Assembly (NCBI RefSeq): GCF_000321225.1
Contig: NW_004450396.1
Coordinates: forward strand, 4,504,302 to 4,568,301
Length of the DNA stretch: 64,000 bases
Direction of reading: 5' to 3'
Source: Odobenus rosmarus divergens
Taxonomy: Eukaryota; Chordata; Mammalia; Carnivora; Odobenidae
Below the pieces are notes generated by a model. It was not told where the DNA came from. It saw only the letters and a program-made list of their open reading frames with translations, and did no database searches. A program made the position numbers and the translations under genes. Positions 1-11,543 of this stretch are shown one piece after another. Position 1 is the stretch's first letter. Every line of letters begins with the position of its first letter.

Positions 1-1900
1 TATGTCCCCTTAGAAACTGAAACTGGGGCACATTTTAGAGTCGTATCCATCAGGCTGGCCTTGTCCCCACTTGGTTTACCTCCCTATTTCCTGCAGGCCT
101 ATAGCTGGGGTTCTCTTCTGAATTCATCTGCTGCCAAGGCCCATCAGATCACAATACAAAGAGTAAGACTTTTCAGCGTTCTGTAGAGTCTGCGTTTCTA
201 AACAGTCCTTTAGATTTTAGTGACTCTTAATCATAGTTATAGGTAACATTTTATCCTTTCTGTAGTAAATTAGACCACCTGCAAAATAATCATTTTCAAA
301 AATTGCCTAGGATTCACATGCTTCACCAAATGTTTATGCTTTTTGCAAGCAATATGGTTCTTTCCAACATATCATGCAGAGTGCAGATCAGTGTTTCTTT
401 TAACTTCAACAGTGATAAATATTTTTTAAGCCTCCACTATGTTCATGGCACCATACCAGGTGCTGTTATAACTATTTTTCCTTTCCAGGAAAAATAAATT
501 CAAATATGGAATAAAAAGCCCAAACTCATGAAACTGGACTGACTTTGTTTCTTAAAAATTCAACATGCTACAGCTGTGTGCCTAAACCTGATTTAAACAG
601 GATGAAGAAATAAACATTATTATTGTTAGGAATATAATACTGTCTGAATAAATAGGCCAAGTGAAAACTGTCTCTAAAAACTATAGCATATGTATGTGAA
701 GATGGTAGTTAAGTTACACATTCTTCTGCTATTCTGTGACATGGCCAATTCAGAATGTCTTGGCATTAATCTTTAAGACATTTAAAGATGCCCTCTTTTC
801 CCACTTTTTTTCTTTGAAAGTATATGTGAACCTTATTTGCAATAAAAATCCCATAATCTACTTCTTTTGAGGTACCATTTCTGTCAAATGATGTCTGGAA
901 TAAATTAGCTTTTCAGATTACAATATTGTTCCAGTGTTCTAGCAGTTGTAACACATATTTATATATTCTAATATCCTTGCTGTACAGGAGATAAATGCAA
1001 AGACAGAATTTGTGTGTGTATACATAAAAACTTGGCCAAGTGTGTCACTATCAAACTTCTTTCAGAAGGCTTCTCATGTTGAATTTTAATTACATGCTTG
1101 AACAGTTAGGATTTGGGGGCTTTTGTTTTTCAAATACTTATTAGTGGAAAACAGATTGAAATACTAGGTAAGTCTCTTTAATGATTTACCATATCTATGG
1201 GATGTTTGAATTAGTAATAGTCTTTGACTTTATACATAAAAATGTTACATCTGTGAACCTAAAAACCTGCATAACTAGCTGTCCAGGAGATAATCTTGCT
1301 TAAGTACTAATAAATGATCCAAGATTTAGATATTCTGACTTTTTCAACACATCCTTTATGGTATTTTTCTCTATAAGACTTTCTGACCCAGGCATTTGTG
1401 GTTTAAGATAATATTTTACAGATCAAAGCATAGGTACCTGTGGAGGAAGGCATATAGTCTTGAAAAATGCCAGAAGCAAGTAAGTGGTAAATAGTATTAC
1501 ACAAATGACATTTCTACAGATGAGTGAGCTAAACTCTCATGGAAGTTAAAGATAACTTCCACAGATTAGCAGAGGTTCCTACTTTCATTAACAATTCTCC
1601 ATTTTTAATAAAAGCCCTGTTTCCCCATAATTTGGATGATTAGAAGTTGGCTGAGAAAGTTGCTCATTCCTGTATAATCACTTTTATTCAATAATGTTAA
1701 TTCATGAATAATAATTTTCTTGTTTACTGAGGCATATGCCATGAAGTTCAGATGCAGGTTACTCTTTGTCCAAAAAAACTAATTGGCTAATAAATAAGAA
1801 TGAGCTGTAATTATCAGAGGTAATACCAGAAAATATTTTTTTTCAACTTTATGTAAAGCACACTTTATAGCAGTTAATTAAATCACAGAATTTCTTAGTA
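1..1900. other. AT-rich unique DNA, no feature seen
   Basis: I see no repeat, splice-flanked open frame or RNA gene. The longest open frame (303-497) is 64 codons of low-complexity composition, as expected by chance. Confidence 0.6.
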
Positions 1901-1902
1901 GG

Positions 1903-2110
1903 AACTATAAGCACTAACAATTGGCATTTAGTGAGTTTTTGTTATCTGTTGATATTTTGCTAAGCTCATTATATACTTTATTTCATTTAGTTCTCCCAAG
2001 AGCCCTATGAAGTGTGTGCCATTATGACTTTATTTTAAAGTCACTGAAGTTGATACTGAAAAGAAAAGTGCGTGCCTAAGGACAACTAGCTACCAGGTGG
2101 GGAGTTGGGC
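1903..2110 (-). repeat. MIR SINE relic
   Basis: The order of blocks matches an antisense MIR: a GCTAAGCTCATTATA-like core, a segment like the MIR core 'AATCCTCACAACAACCCTATGAGG' here diverged (CCAAGAGCCCTATGAAG), then a stretch resembling the antisense 'AAACTGAGGC' block and the 'CACACAGCTAGTAAGTGG' block (here ACAACTAGCTACCAGGTGG). Divergence is high, as expected for this mammal-wide tRNA-derived SINE. Its ends are approximate. Confidence 0.6.
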
Positions 2111-2296
2111 ATCCTGAGCTGAGTAATCTGACTCAACTTACTCTGCTCCAATAACATTTTGCTTTTGTCTCTTACACAAGGATGTCTTATCTTCCTTTTA
2201 AGCTCATAGAGGGAAAGGCCATCTGTTGCTATTCTTATATAAACAAAATGACCTATAAATTCTTTGTTATAGTTTTGCTGCCGAGGAGTGCAAACA

Positions 2297-2460
2297 TCAT
2301 TCAAAAAAATATTTATTGAGCATCTACTATGTGTCAAGTTCTAGTGCAGTAGCTGGAAATACAGGGGTGAACAAGAAAACAAGGCCTTTATTCTTATGGA
2401 GCTTAACTTCTAGTGTCTGGGAATGGGTATGTGGGCAGGGGGTAAAGGAGGAAACACATC
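2297..2460 (-). repeat. L2 LINE 3' end, antisense
   Basis: The reverse complement of the L2 3' terminus is recognisable: ATTTATTGAGCATCTACTAT, then a diverged GGCACTGTTCTAGG block, then GGGGTGAACAAGAAAACAAG and TTATGGAGCTTAACTTCTAG. Only the untranslated 3' end is present. Confidence 0.65.
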
Positions 2461-2859
2461 AATTAATGTCAGTCTGCCATTAATTATGTATGTGATGCTT
2501 CTACAGTAATTATCACATAGTAGGGACTGAATATGCATTACACATCTGCTTCATACTGGGACCATTAGTCTCTCAAAGCTTTAACCTTAATGAAGAATAT
2601 GAGTAAACAGCAGCTCTAAGTTTACACAGAAAAGCAACAACATTAAAAACGTGGTTTAGTGTCCTGACCGAATTCAGAGATATGCCATTCTAAAGGACAA
2701 TTAACTTGCATAAAGCATTTATTTATTTTACCATTACATCTTTTTGGCATTACATTATATTAATGCTATTAGTTTTAAATAAGAAAGCACTATATTCATT
2801 TTACTAATGCACATTAGTAAATATGTATTATTAGAGACATTTTTATATGTGTATTAAAT

Positions 2860-3165
2860 TTTTTTAATTTTATTATGTTATATTAATCACCATACATTAC
2901 ATCATTAGTTTTTTTTTAAAGACTTTATTTATTTATTTATTTATTTATTTGAGAGAGAGAATGAGAGAGAGAGAGCATGAGAGGGGGGAGGGTCAGAGGG
3001 AGAAGCAGACTCCCTGCTGAGCAGGGAGCCCGATGTGGGACTCAATCCCGGGACTCCGGGATCATGACCTGAGCTGAAGGCAGTCGCTTAACCAACTGAG
3101 CCACCCAGGTGCCCACATCATTAGTTTTTGGTGTAGTGTTCCATGATTCATTGTTTGCTAGGGAC
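2860..3165 (-). mobile_element. L1 3'-end fragment, split by a SINE
   Basis: The antisense 3' terminus of a carnivoran L1 runs from a T-rich start through ATTATGTTATATTAATCACC, is interrupted at about 2914 by a CAN-SINE, and resumes with TTTTTGGTGTAGTGTTCCAT and CATGATTCATTGTTTG. The same terminal sequence recurs at 52205 and 63865, which confirms the family. Only about 100 bases of L1 remain, so this copy is severely 5'-truncated. It abuts the antisense L2 at 3176. Confidence 0.75.
2914..3114 (-). mobile_element. CAN-SINE (SINEC type), antisense
   Basis: Read on the minus strand: head GGGCACCTGGGTGGCTCAG (A-box-like), a CCCGGGATTGAG B-box-like segment, the body GCTCCCTGCTCAGCAGGGAG, a CT-rich stretch and an (AAAT)n tail. 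Target-site duplication ACATCATTAGTTTTT lies at 2899-2913 and 3115-3129, so the element landed inside the L1 3' end and is younger than it. These elements are Pol III transcribed and mobilised by L1. There is no coding capacity. Confidence 0.93.
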
Positions 3166-3175
3166 CCTTAACATA

Positions 3176-3385
3176 CTCATTCATTCAACAAATACATAAT
3201 AATGTCAGAGCAGTGGAGAAAACAGGCAAAATTATTGCCTTCAAAGAGCTTGCTTTCTTGTGAGAGAGATAGAAAATAAATAAAATAAAATATTACATTA
3301 TAAAATATGCTAAAGAATAATAAGTCCTATGGAGTAAAAACAAGAAAGGGGGCAGAGAGTGCTGAGAAAAAATTGAAATTTTAAA
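3176..3385 (-). repeat. L2 LINE 3' end, antisense
   Basis: It begins with the L2 antisense terminus ACTCATTCATTCAACAAATA, then AGTGGAGAAAACAGGCAAAA, TTCAAAGAGCTTGCTTTCTT and a TCCTATGGAGTAAAAACAAG block, all in the order of the inverted L2 3' UTR. Ends are approximate. Confidence 0.6.
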
Positions 3386-3744
3386 TATTTGAATATTGTG
3401 CTTCTTCAACTTTTTTAAATTAATAAAATATAGGCCTTCTACACTAGTTATTTTCTGTCTACCATCCCACCTCCCCATGTAGATACATTCTCTGTGCCCC
3501 AGGAGGCTGACCTCTATACCACCAGGTACCTTCCTTACCCCACATACCCTTCCTGGCTTCCAGCAGGGCTCAGCCAAAGGGAGAGATGGGAAGGAGATGG
3601 GAAGGCAGAACTGTGGACACCGGTTGCCCAGTGATGAGCTGTGGTGGGTTGGAGGAAAATAGCCATGACTAGAACTATGATGAAGTTGGGAAGGGTAGGA
3701 TAAATACTCCTACCTTTCTCTCCTCCTGCCTTTCTATCTCCTAC

Positions 3745-3925
3745 CATGAAACTGGACCCATATCTTATACCTCTTACAAAAATTAATTAAAAATGGATTA
3801 AATACAAATATAAGACCAGAAACCATGAAACTCGTAGACGAAAACATAAGAGTGTTCCCATCTTCCTACAAGGAAGCTATCTCAGCTTTTGAACCGAGTA
3901 TACACAAAGGAAATCTTGTTAATAT
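3745..3925 (+). mobile_element. L1 ORF2 fragment, sense
   Basis: The block ATGAAACTGGACCCATATCT, then AAAATGGATTAAATACAAAT, ATAAGACCAGAAACCATGAA and GAAAACATAAGAGTGTTCCC, is the well-known L1 ORF2 stretch downstream of the reverse transcriptase domain. It also occurs at 36940-37050 and 48085-48190 in this window. Ends were judged by eye. Confidence 0.65.
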
Positions 3926-4080
3926 CAGGACAGCTATGCCAGATAACCTGGTTCTTAGTTTTTCAATGTGTATTTAATGGTTTTTATTTCTATTGACATG
4001 TCTTCTAAAATACTCACATTTCAGATTACCCCTTAATACTTTCAGAGTCATGAGACTGATACCTGACTGAATTTCAAGGA

Positions 4081-4136
4081 GAAAAAACTAAAAAGAAACT
4101 AAAAAGGAACTAAAAAGGAAAAACTAAAAAAGAAAC
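4081..4136. repeat. A-rich minisatellite
   Basis: Four imperfect copies of an 11-13 base unit of the form AACTAAAAAGGA follow one another. This is consistent with slippage or unequal exchange. Confidence 0.7.
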
Positions 4137-5644
4137 TTTGTGTACTTTTCAGATTTCTTAATCAAGAATTTATAGACAAATCTGATTCTTAAGGAAACAC
4201 TCCTAAGGGGAAATTCTGAAAAGTGATATTCCAGAGTATATGGAAAATAGATATATTCTGATGAATTGCCAGTGATGAAAGTCCAAGTGGTTATGCTCAA
4301 ACCATCACGACCCTAGATCTGGTTGCTTGATGTTTTAATTCAATTCACTTTTAGTTGTTTTACTTCTCATTCAATAGCAAATTGAATATTACCTGGGGGT
4401 AATATTCTAATATTTTTCTAAGTGTGGGATAATGGCTTTATCTCCTCCATCAGTTGTCACTCATGACGTATTCGGAGTCATCAAACACCAAACTGTCATG
4501 TCTTTGATAGAGAAGGAGTGCTGGTTTACTTTAGTAGAGACTGGACCAGATAACTAATCAGTATTACCCAACTGTAATTGCAATGAGCCACAGAAATCTA
4601 TTTCTGCTTGTTACAATGCTCTCTCTGAAGGAAGTAATTTATCATATAAGTGATGAAGAGTAGCAAAAGGACCAAAAGGCACTAAAGGGGATGCAATATG
4701 CATGTTTTATTTGAATGCTATAGGACCAAATAGGGAGCTTTTTTTCCTATTCATTATTTTCTGATGTTTTTAGCAAGCTTACCTATTATCCTGTCTACTC
4801 TTTATGTTGGTACAAATTCCCAAACAATTAAGATGCATTTTTTTTCCTTCTGAATGAATATTTCCCCCCAATTTAGACACATTTCTTTTAATGCAAATCC
4901 GGTTAAATTTTTTTCTATAAAATCATTCATTCATACCAGTTAATATATGTCATGTATTTCTATGTATTTTTTACAAGGCACCAAATTGCAATATACAAAT
5001 CTACACAAATGATGCAGGGTAGAGCTATAAAATAACAATGCTTCCTTGCCAGCTATGTGACCTCATTAAAAAGCCTCATTAATGTTAACTACTAGGTATG
5101 AAGATGATCCTTTAATTTATTTTTTCCATTAATTCATTTATTGAGCACTTATACTATGCCTGTTAGTTTAGCTTTGATTATCCGTAATCTCTTCCCAAAC
5201 TCCCTTGTGATTTCATCCCTTGTAGAAGGCCATCAAATATTGAATATGTTGTTGGAAGGTTCCTTCCTACCCAATGGATAGGAGATTCTAGAGTGTCTTA
5301 ATATATTTAATACTTTATTTAAATCACTCCTGATGTGTGTTTATATATAGATAAGCTCTCTTGAGTATATAATCAAATACAGTTATTAGCACAGCATTGA
5401 TAACTTTATATATGTATAGGCATTTCTAGGTTATAACAGGCCCACTGGGTCTCAGCAGGCCTAGTCAGTGTAATGGATCTACAAAGAAAACTTGTTTCAG
5501 ATTCCATTCTGGGACTGCTTTGTTATGAACTACTAATAAATTACCCCACAAGAGGTCACCAAAGCTTCAGTTTTTGTGGAGTATGAGTTTATGACTTTTT
5601 GTCCTTTCTGCAAATGAATTGACAAAGATTTTGTTTCCTGGTTT

Positions 5645-5665
5645 TCTGCCTACTCGGTAGGCAGA
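5645..5665. other. Perfect 9-bp inverted repeat
   Basis: TCTGCCTAC and GTAGGCAGA flank a three-base loop (TCG). A second palindrome, GCAGATCTGC, overlaps its right arm at 5661-5670. No flanking gene is seen, so no role is assigned. Confidence 0.75.
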
Positions 5666-6346
5666 TCTGCCAGTCTGTTCCAGGTATACATGAAAGTAAC
5701 AGAATCAGGGCTTAGTTAGGGCCAAAGCAGTTTATAGACATCTGTAGCCATCTCTTGTATAGACCAAGTATTATAAGGATATCCATTGTATGGGCTTCAG
5801 AAAAATGCTTCTTTAACATAATTTATATGTGAAAGGAAAGGAAAAGACAACATAGGCACCTTCCAACCTCAATAACTAAGCTCCTTTATCCATAAATTAG
5901 ACCCTGTTAAAGGCACATTAGCACTTTTTGGGCCTTGGGTTGATATTCCACATTCTTGTGCATACCAGAATAATACAAGAGAAATATAAAAGAGGTTTAC
6001 ATGCAATAAATATCTGCTTGGGGAATATTGAATGAAGAAATACTAGAAGTACTCTCAGTGATGGAAATTGCTGCTGGATCTACCTATTTTTGGGGAAGAT
6101 TTTTCGATGTAAGCAGTCAGATTCTTGTAAAGAATTTTTAAGAACAACTTCAGTTTTCTTTATAGCAAATATGAATATTAAATAAATTTGAAATTAAGGC
6201 TTAGAAAAAATTTAGCTTAAAATTTGATGATATTTTTCCCCACTTATAGAAGCATTTTCCCCAACCCTTATAAACGTATTACCTTAACATAAAAATAGTA
6301 TTGTTCTTTGATTTCTCCATTCCCCAGGTCTTAACAGAAATAATCT

Positions 6347-6374
6347 TATTGGCTGTATATTATTGGCTGTATAT
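6347..6374. repeat. 14-bp perfect tandem duplication
   Basis: TATTGGCTGTATAT occurs twice, back to back, with no mismatch. This suggests a recent local duplication. Confidence 0.85.
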
Positions 6375-6512
6375 CTGCCTAGTTAGGGTCACTAGTTGCA
6401 TTTTTTAATAAGTTCTATTATATAGGGAAAGAGGATACAGGTAGAACCTTCTCTTATCTTTTCATTTTCTTTTTGGGAGTGAGGAATATTTAACTTAAGG
6501 TATTGTGATTGA

Positions 6513-6714
6513 GGGGTGCCTGGGTGGCTCAGTCGGTTAATCATCTGTCTTCCGCTGGGGTCATGGTCCCAGGGTCCTGGAATTGGGCCCCACATCGGGC
6601 TCCCTGCTCCACGGCGGGTCTGCTCCTCCCTCTGCCCCTCTCCCTGCTCGTGCTTGCACATACTCTCTCTCTCTAGCATGCTCTCTCTCAAATAAATAAA
6701 TTTTAAAAGAGATT
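6513..6714 (+). mobile_element. CAN-SINE, sense
   Basis: Starts GGGGTGCCTGGGTGGCTCAG, followed by GTCGGTTAATCATCTGTCTT, a diverged B-box region (TCCTGGAATTGGGCCCC), a CT-rich body and an AAATAAATAAATTTTAAAAGA tail. Target duplication TTGTGATTGA lies at 6503-6512 and 6715-6724. Several head substitutions relative to the other copies suggest an older insertion. Confidence 0.92.
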
Positions 6715-6724
6715 TTGTGATTGA

Positions 6725-8254
6725 AACATATACAAAAAGAAGTTTTATTGTTGTGAATCAAGTTTTGAATACTCTCATGCTTTCACATGAATAAAGAATG
6801 TTAAAATTTAAAGAATATTAGAATCGTAAGGATGGGAAGGCCTATAAAGATCCCAACCCTATGAGCATAAAGAGGTTTAGACAAGATGATATCTAAGGTC
6901 TTTCAAGTCTGAAAATGTAATGACTTTATTTAAGTTCTCATGTTTTGGACTATAAAATGTCCATTTCTATTTCAATGAGATTGCTTTAGGTGGAGGGCTT
7001 TTCTTATTTGAATAAATGTCTTATGCACCATGGTTTGGAAGCTAAAAAATCGGATCATGAAAGTCTAGTTTTCTACAGTTACTGAGTTTGCCTGATTTCC
7101 TCAGCAATATTAAATTAATATATATTTCCAACTTCTGTGTCAATGAACATGCTCTTTCATGAAATGCTTTTGTAACGTGTTAAACATAATTCTTCCCTCA
7201 TTTTCTTTTGAAGGTGGGAGACTCATACACTTATATCAGAGATACTCATGAACTAAAAGGTCCAAGTGAATCATACTATAGGGACATTGAATTTCCATTT
7301 TATTTGAACCATCACCCCGAAAAAGAGGAGAAATGAAATGCAGGCCAGCCAGGAGAGTGGGAGTGAAGGAGTAAACCAGTCATAATGTATGAAAAGGCAA
7401 GTTACCAGAATCTCAAAGAATCACACAGTAAGCCTTTGTGGTACCACTACTATCTACTCCACCATCCTGGGCTAGGGTTAGCTGACAAGCACTTGGTTGT
7501 CCCCAGTTTACTCATAGTAAGCCCTGGGTAGGCATGACCAGAGAACATTTCAAATATGCATGTTACAAATAAGTGTGTCACCGACTCCTAGCCCAGCCGA
7601 AATGACATTGTTGGGAGAGTATTAAGGTTGCATCTGCAACGCACGCACTTACTTCGTGCCTGACACAGAGTTCTGTGCTTTGGACAAAGGCTTTCCTAGT
7701 TCTTGCACTGAAGTAACAGTACTTTTGGGGAAAAGAGACAAGAACATAGACCACTATACTACTGCATCCATGTTAAGGCATGCATTGTTTTTCCACAGTT
7801 GTATGTCTTTGGAATCAAGTTGCACGTTCCAATTGATGGCATCTCACAAATGCTGTTGGCAAGGCAGTAGTTATAAGTAGTCTTGGTTTGTGTGGGTACA
7901 AACTGGATCACAGCTGTTCTTACTGTCTTTTCTTCACCAATATATACATTGTTGATTCTCCATGCGTTGAGCTAATTGCCATTTATAATGCTTTTAAAGA
8001 TGATACTATAATTCAGCATTAGATTGGAAAGTTATTGCATTTGTAGAAAGGCTAGAAACACTGCCTTGGTGTGTCTCTTTGGTATTAGTGAAACAAAATA
8101 TTTATCATTGGAGGGATGACCCCCCTTTCCTATTTTCTTACAAATTAATAAGATGCTTGATGGATCTTAAGGAAGGAAAATACAAGCTGAATAAGTTGTG
8201 TAAGGTGTTGTGACTGAGATACATGCAAAAGATTGCCTGCCATTTTGCCATACC
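6725..8254. other. Unique DNA, no feature seen
   Basis: No recognisable repeat or gene. A weak L2-like patch is possible around 7650-7690 (ACTTCGTGCCTGACACAGAG), but it is too short to call. Confidence 0.5.
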
Positions 8255-8412
8255 AGGTGAGGTCTCCAGACTAAGACCATCAGCATCACCTCGGAACTTG
8301 TGGTGAGAAATGCAGAATCTCAGGCCCCACCCAGACTCACAGAGTCAGAATCTGCATTTTAAGAAGATCCTCAGGTGATTCATATGCACATTAAAGTCGG
8401 AGAAATACCAGT
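8255..8412 (-). mobile_element. MER5A-like hAT-Charlie relic
   Basis: Blocks match antisense MER5A in order: GGTCTCCAGACTAAGACCAT, CAGCATCACCTCGGAACTTG, GAAATGCAGAATCTCAGGCC, CAGAATCTGCATTTTAAGAA, TCAGGTGATTCATATGCACA and TAAAGTCGGAGAAATA. MER5A is a non-autonomous DNA transposon that stopped moving early in placental evolution. Terminal repeats are degraded and no clean 8-bp duplication can be read. Confidence 0.72.
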
Positions 8413-8449
8413 ATCACATGTCAAGCAATTCAACTGAAGACAGGAGAAA

Positions 8450-8689
8450 TTGCCAAATCCCTTTGAAGAGATGAAAGAAATTTCAAAACAACAAGGAGTT
8501 GATGTGACCAATCCATTCATCATGCAGGACTGTCATTCAGGTGTCAAACATGAATATCAGGAACTTTTGCTGAAAAAAAAGAGAAAGGAAACAACTTTTG
8601 CTGAGTTTGAACAGCAACTGCTTAACTTTCTATGGCATGTCAGTGGAGGAAAAATTGAGATTATTAGTTGGTTAAATAAGAAATGCTAA
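8450..8689 (+). other. Unexplained 79-codon open frame
   Basis: The frame opens at a TTG rather than an ATG and ends at TAA. It is hydrophilic with a lysine-rich stretch (LLLKKKRKE) near residue 40 and a FAEFEQQLLNFLW segment after it. I recognise no domain. The upstream frame closes at TGA (8435-8437), and no acceptor site precedes the frame. It could be a decayed transposase or retrocopy piece, or chance. Confidence 0.2.
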
Positions 8690-9387
8690 TAAAACCCTGG
8701 GCTCTTTGATAGAACTCAAAATTACACCAAAAGAATTCTTTCAATATGTATGAAATGAAAATTCTAAGTTACAAGAAAGCATTGTTATAATTTTATTGAC
8801 AGCTTGTTTTTTTGTTCCTTAGTGTTCCATGAAATAATGTGTCTCCTAACTGATGGTGTCTTAAACTTGATGAAAAGTGGTATAACACAGTGTGCTGAAT
8901 GCTATGCTAGCAAGGAGCAGAGAATGCAGTGCAGCAAACAGATTGTCTCTCAGAAGCAGGGAAGGTTTATTGCCTCCAGCAAAAGTTAGTCAGGTGAAGA
9001 AGAGAATGGAGTAAAGCATACTGTGAGAGGGGACTGTTCCAAGAAGAGGGAGTTATAAGCTCGCCGATGACAAGGCAGCTTGTCAGGAAGCAGATAGAGA
9101 AACAGAACCAGTTTTTTTTTTTTTCTGGAGCAGGGAAGCATACAGGAGACGCTGGATTTGTAGCTTTGTCTTGGCTGTGGTGTTACAGAGCAAAGGCAAA
9201 GGGAACTACCTCTGACCCTGAGTTTCAGAGGCTTACAATTCCCATTCCCACAGAGAGAACAGACCCTGCCTGGGGCCGCTTTTCTATTGAATTAGGTTCG
9301 GAGACACAGGTTGCTTTGTCCTTGGATTTTCCTGAAGGATTTTTGCCCCAACTTAAGGAATGGGAACATGAGTTTTGATAGCTCAGG

Positions 9388-9500
9388 ATGAGGTTCTCGA
9401 ACCTGGCTGCGCATTTTAATCACTCTGGTGATGCCTGGACCTCGCTCACAGGATTTCCAAGTCAACTGCCTGGGGAGGAGCATAAGCATTGGCATTTTTT
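9388..9500. mobile_element. hAT-like relic (MER5/MER20 style)
   Basis: GGTTCTCGAACCTGGCTGCG, then CATTTTAATCACTCTGGTGA, resembles the 'GGTTCTCAACCTTGGCTGCACATTAGAATCACCTGG' start of small hAT-Charlie elements. GGCATTTTTTACACTC fits the distal part. The copy is short and the subfamily is uncertain. Confidence 0.42.
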
Positions 9501-10449
9501 ACACTCTCCCCCCATGATACTGTTATGTAGCTTATCTTAAAAACATGGGCTTAGGGCAGATGAGCAGCTGGTCAGCAGTAGACGTGAACTTTAGGGCCCT
9601 TAAATTCGCAGAGGAAGTGAAACATCATTCAAACCTTTGCCCTTTGGGGGAAATTGGGGCTGACTTTCTGCCATTATCTTGTGAGCCTCAGAATTCATCA
9701 AACATCTTTGACCATCGTGGAATCCTGTTACTCTAGGATAACAGATTTCTTTTCTGGCATTTATGTGGGTGTTTGGGTTGTAAAAACTGTCCCTTTCAGG
9801 CTCTCAGATATGCACTTCTCAGGGCGGCCCTGAAGGTGGTGCTGCTGAACCGGTCGTCATGTTTTGGCTTGGACATACTGGTGGAGACGGTGGTGCTGTC
9901 TTTTCCCTTCTTTCCACAAATCTGGAGTTAATGTCCGTACATTTTTGTTCAGAGTATTAAGCTCAAAGAAGAAGGCATATGCATGCTGTATAAGGAAGTA
10001 GACACTCCTCCATGATGAGAATATACTCGTGGCATCTCTGCTACCTCTTAACACAAATACAATTCATGGTGATTAACCTTGCTCAGTCCCAGCAGTGAGA
10101 AAGGCAGCTGAGTGGAGAGCTTAAGTAAATGCTGGCAGTAGACCTTTGAACGGAAGTGGAGGATGAACATATTCTAGAGTAAATGGAGTAGTGGATTTGC
10201 AGAGGTTGACGGTAATATTAGGCAACAGGTCACGGACAGCACTGTTCTTTCAATTCCTTGTGTGCAGTGCCGGGGGTGTCAGCTGGGGCTTCCCTGATGA
10301 TGTCTGCTCATACAGGAGTCAACTTGGGGTGGTGAATATCTGAGCTAACTGTACTAGCATTTGTTCTGTAAAGCTGTGTGATGGTTTAGTTTCTCATAAG
10401 CTGCACTTGGAGGCTTGAAGACAGATCTGTAGTTCGACCAGTGGAATGC
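9501..10449. other. Unique DNA with slightly higher GC
   Basis: No repeat was recognised. It includes a few CpGs (9820-9860) and a 65-codon minus-strand frame (9857-10054), which lacks an intact upstream extension and matches nothing I know. Confidence 0.4.
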
Positions 10450-11112
10450 TCTCTGCTTGAGAGTGGGGGCCGAGGCATCTAGATGATTACAGCAGCCTCC
10501 TAACTGGTCTCCCTGTCTCTTGCCCTTGCCTCTCAAAATTCTATCTTCAGTATAACAGTCCAAATGATCACTTAAGAGAGTGAGTCAAATCATGTTTTGT
10601 CTACTCAAAACCCTGCTATGGCACCCTCAGAGTAAATATCAAAGTGAGTACCATGGCCTCCAAGGTCCTTTGTGTTTTGTGCTTCCTCTTCTACTACTTT
10701 TCTGACTTCATCTTCTCTTACTTGCATCCTCATTCACATGGCTCCAGCCATCCTAACCTCCTTAAATGCTAGTCACACTCCTGCCCCTGGACCTTTGCAC
10801 TTGCTAGTCTCTGCTTAAAATACTCTTTCCCTGGATTTTTGGAGAGCTCACTCCCTCTTCTCTTTGCTTGAATGTCATCTTTACAGTAGGCTTTCCTTGA
10901 CCACATATTTAAAATGGCACCCAACATTCCCTCATTACTTTCCCTGTTTAATTTTTCTGTTTTCTCTGTTTACTTTTAATTAGTTAGTTAATTGATAAGC
11001 TCCATGAAAGCAGATTCTTCCCCCCCTTTTTTCCTCCGCTTTTTGTTCTTTTCCCCAGAGCCTAGAATAATGGGTGGTGATCCATAACTAACTCCTTGTT
11101 GAATAAATGAAA
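10450..11112 (+). mobile_element. L2 LINE 3' region, sense
   Basis: A long collinear match to the end of L2: AACCCTGCTATGGCACCCTC, ATGGCCTCCAAGGTCCTTTG, TCTGACTTCATCTTCTCTTA, GGACCTTTGCACTTGCTAGT, AGGCTTTCCTTGACCACATA, a C/T-rich patch, CCCCAGAGCCTAGAATAATG, and the terminal CTCCTTGTTGAATAAATGAA. It spans the last part of the reverse transcriptase ORF and the 3' UTR. It is heavily mutated, and no functional frame remains. Confidence 0.87.
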
Positions 11113-11543
11113 GAACGTGTGGATTATCCCCAAATCATATGATTTCTTGGTGTCAGTAATACTGGGAACCAGGCACTGACTGAGTGGTCCACATTCATAA
11201 TGGGCAGAGCTATCCTGATTGGTGACTTGCTTGTTTTGTTGATGCCACAGAAAGTAGACAGTCATATGGGTTCTGCGTCCTGGCAACTCTAATGGTGGGT
11301 GAAAAGGGGTTAGGAGCTGGAGGTGGGCCATTTGTTATGCTTCTAGCGTCAGGATGAATTATTTGAGTTCAGTGGGCAACACCCCCTTAAGCCCTTTGGG
11401 ACTAAAATTGTAAGGCATCATGGTACTAGGGTGAACATTTATTGTGTTTGCTGCTCAGCACTCACTACCCTAATTTGCTTTGAGGGGCCAACTTCTCCCT
11501 TGCTCTCAGTCTTCTGTGCTCAAGTTTTGTGGGGATCCTATAG

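Larger units (their letters stand above)
3926..6502. other. AT-rich unique DNA with short tandem motifs
   Basis: No gene is seen. A weak MIR/L2-like patch (ATTCATTTATTGAGCACTTA) lies near 5132-5170. The stretch holds an A-rich minisatellite (4081-4136), a hairpin (5645-5665) and a perfect 14-bp tandem duplication (6347-6374), each listed separately. Confidence 0.5.

Noticed and set aside
9857..10054. 65-codon minus-strand frame with protein-like wording
   Set aside because: It has no upstream continuation and no match I recognise. CpG content is only slightly raised, so a processed pseudogene cannot be shown.
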